This document shows, piece after piece, positions 61,591 through 64,000 of a stretch of 64,000 nt of DNA. The notes under the pieces were generated by a model. That model saw nothing but the letters and a program-made list of their open reading frames with translations. It was not told the DNA's origin and made no database searches. The stretch's first letter is position 1. Each line of letters starts with the position of its first letter. The stretch is from Cinclus cinclus (taxonomy: Eukaryota > Chordata > Aves > Passeriformes > Cinclidae): positions 142,429,762-142,493,761 of the forward strand of contig NC_085046.1 in the NCBI RefSeq assembly GCF_963662255.1. Reading direction: 5' to 3'. A program made the position numbers and the translations under genes.

Positions 61591-64000
61591 CATACATTCT
61601 AGAAAAGGTAGAGCAGATCTGTACCCTGACAGTTTCCCAGCAGTACACAAAGTAAAACATTTTGACCAAGTGTAGAGACAAAAAGTTATTATAAATTATT
61701 CAGCCAGGTGTATTCCAAATGCCAGATTAACTGTTCCTGAATATCTCATGATATTTATCTCCCATATTCTTTAAAACTTCCTTGTGGTGCAAACTTCAGC
61801 ATTTTCCCTAAGCAAGCTATTCCAGAACTTCCCTTACTAAGTCTTTTTCTATTGCCAAACATAAGTAAATCCCTCTGTGATTTAAGACAGTAACTTTTTG
61901 CACCATCCTTACTGAGAAACAGCAATAATTTATTTATTTCCTGATGCCAGAGAAAAGTGGATAGGTCTAAAGTATTATTAATTCTTCACAAAACAATACG
62001 AAATGTTTTCAGCTTCCTTGAGGTCTCTTTGGAAATCTCTTTGGCAAGAGTCACCTGAGTATGCTAGGAAGAATTTTCTTAAGGCATGGATAAGAGGCAC
62101 CCAGCTCACATATGTCAGCCCAGCAAGTTTATCTAGTGTCAGAATTTATGAAAAAAGGGCTTAAATCCTTTCAGCTCCTTCTACTAATAATTTTCCCTCT
62201 CCCTAAAGGAACATGCCAACATTATTCCATTTTCTTATAGTAATGGACTATGAATATTGTGCTGTACTCATTTACCATTTGATCTAATTTTTGTCTACTC
62301 TTCTTATTTTTTATTTTTCTTCCATTATATTTGCAGTTAACCTCAGGTACTTTGAGGACACACCTGCTTTTCTCTGTTTGATTGTGGGGCTCAAATTCCT
62401 TGAAGAACACATGGCTTCATCAAATTTAAATCTCTCTAAATTTCTCTGGGTCTTTTTGTTTGCTTGTTTGTTTGTTTGCTTTAAAAGTGGACAGCTTATT
62501 CTTGTATCTATATTTCATTATAAAGCCATAAATTCTTTCAAACACATGTATTTAATTCTGTTTTGCTGTGATCAGTGTCTATAACAACAAATGACTATTT
62601 CCAGCACAAGAATGACATTACTGTAATTTTCTTCCTCACACCATAAGGTGACCACATTAATAAATTGACTTCTGTGTCACAAACACACTGAGTCCAGTCT
62701 CAAAAATGTATGTAATATCATCACAAAGTCTTATATGCTTTACTTTCTTCAAGTTTCTTTAAAATGCCTCTTGCTTAATAGGCAATAAAGATGACACAGT
62801 CACTGAGTTATAGAAGATATAAGAAGTACAACAGTTAATTAAAGTTGTCAGGTATTGCATCTTCTGAACATTTACCCAATTCATAAATTCTTATTTGATC
62901 TATATCCATTCTAATCACTCCTAGTGATCAGTATGACTGCAGTCACTGTGTGCTAAGCATATCTTCTGTAAATTAACAATGTTTTCAAGCTGTTTCCCAG
63001 TATGCCTAGTCAAACCCAGAAATATCTATTCTGCAGTATACTCCAAAATTCAGTATTTTTTCATGAATTAAAATTGAAATCTAAAATACAGCTGCAAACA
63101 GAAATTAATTCATGAAACCTTTCTTCTTTGGTACTATTCATCTAGTCAAATCCAAATCTTCAATATAAGAAAATTGCTATCTTACTATTGCAGTTGGTGT
63201 CCTAATGTCAGAATAAAATTAAAATTATTTAAAACACAGTAAGTATACTCTGTGCACAAATCAGAAAGAAACAGTCACCTTATTAAAATGAAAAAGCCAA
63301 TTCTCTTTAATAATTATTTCTATTTCCAACCATCAAAATTGATATTGTCCAATTACATGCCATGATTTTTATTAAATTTTTTTTCCCACAGAGTCTAGTC
63401 AAAAAATTGATTGTGTCTCTTTATATTCTAATATAACTGATAAAATAAATGAGACAAGCAGGCAGAACTGAATCACCAAAAATAATCAGTTGGATGTAAT
63501 TAGCCAAATAAAAGTGACTGTTATTTTACTATTGCTTTGGGACTTTTTGTTCCTCCTGTTCTGTGCACGCTTATGTACTGATGTTCTTCATTCATAGCTG
63601 AGGATCTCACTCTGAGTTCACATTTCCTCCCACACTAACCCCCTCCTGATGCTGACTGAAGATGGTGAGTGTATATGAGTGTAAAGAGATAATAGAATAA
63701 TTTTGAAGATATCAGAAAATGAATTTGGCTGGTTGGGCAGAGGTAGAAGAGTAGTGCTTTGCTCTGTGACAGTTCTTTGGCATGCAGGGGTCTGTGATTT
63801 TTTGTTTTATATTAAGAACAAATACTTAGCACCATATAAATGTGCTGACCATCTAATTTTGGAATAAGTTTTTGCCAGCCCTCTGAGACTCTCACTTTCC
63901 TTTCTTACTCCTTTTTCTCCTGTTATCCAGAAGAGCTTGGGCCTGCGGTCTGCATGTCATTTGTAATGCACGACTGTGCAACTGTTGTTTCTTCAAATGT
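61591..64000. other. Non-coding, no gene seen
   Basis: AT-rich unique DNA to the window end. The (TTTG)n-like tract at about 62453-62480 is the only simple repeat. A chance frame (62291-62584) has no recognisable domain. No gene, RNA or transposon is recognised. Confidence 0.55.

Overview
This window is nuclear DNA of a bird, probably a songbird or close relative, and I find no protein-coding gene, rRNA or tRNA in it. The avian call rests on the repeats. There are three CR1 LINE 3' fragments, two of which end in the octamer-type tail typical of bird CR1 (ATTCTGTGATTCTGTGA at 704-720, and a variant ending at 7184). There is a solo LTR of a type I recall from passerine endogenous retroviruses. 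There are also several very old MIR/CORE-type SINE relics shared by amniotes, and no sign of Alu, B1 or L1. Outside the 37435-37873 microsatellite the longest open frame is only about 150 codons and lies inside a repeat. The sequence is AT-rich throughout, with the texture of a gene desert or a very large intron.

Layout. Positions 1-9.5 kb hold a CR1 3' end (115-720, +), two MIR-like relics (about 1851 and 3405), an A/GA-rich tract (4201-4250), a perfect 26-bp palindrome (6397-6422), a second CR1 3' end (6903-7184, +) and a (TG)28 microsatellite (9461-9516). Positions 9.5-23.6 kb are mostly unique. They include a short CpG-enriched island (about 17690-18070), a degraded CR1-like piece (about 16785-16960, -), the solo LTR with a GCTAG target-site duplication (21449-22143) and a GATA/GACA compound microsatellite (23584-23652). 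Positions 24-37 kb hold an ancient amniote-type CR1 relic (28562-29205, -), a strong G-quadruplex motif (29951-29968), a MIR/CORE-SINE relic (32195-32350) and several A-rich or AAAC tracts. A 439-bp GAAA/GGAA purine tract lies at 37435-37873. Positions 38-64 kb hold a third CR1 (44395-45165, -), three more MIR-like relics (45729, 52870 and 60303, all -), a 27-bp tandem duplication (48729-48782) and two hairpin-forming sites (56740 and 61479).

Nothing here forms an operon, a CRISPR array or an undescribed multi-gene system. What can be learned is evolutionary and regulatory: a datable retroviral insertion, old repeat relics that may have been kept as regulatory DNA, a CpG-enriched patch that could be an unannotated promoter or exon, and unstable repeat tracts. 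Repeat family calls were made by eye from remembered consensus patterns and were not computed.
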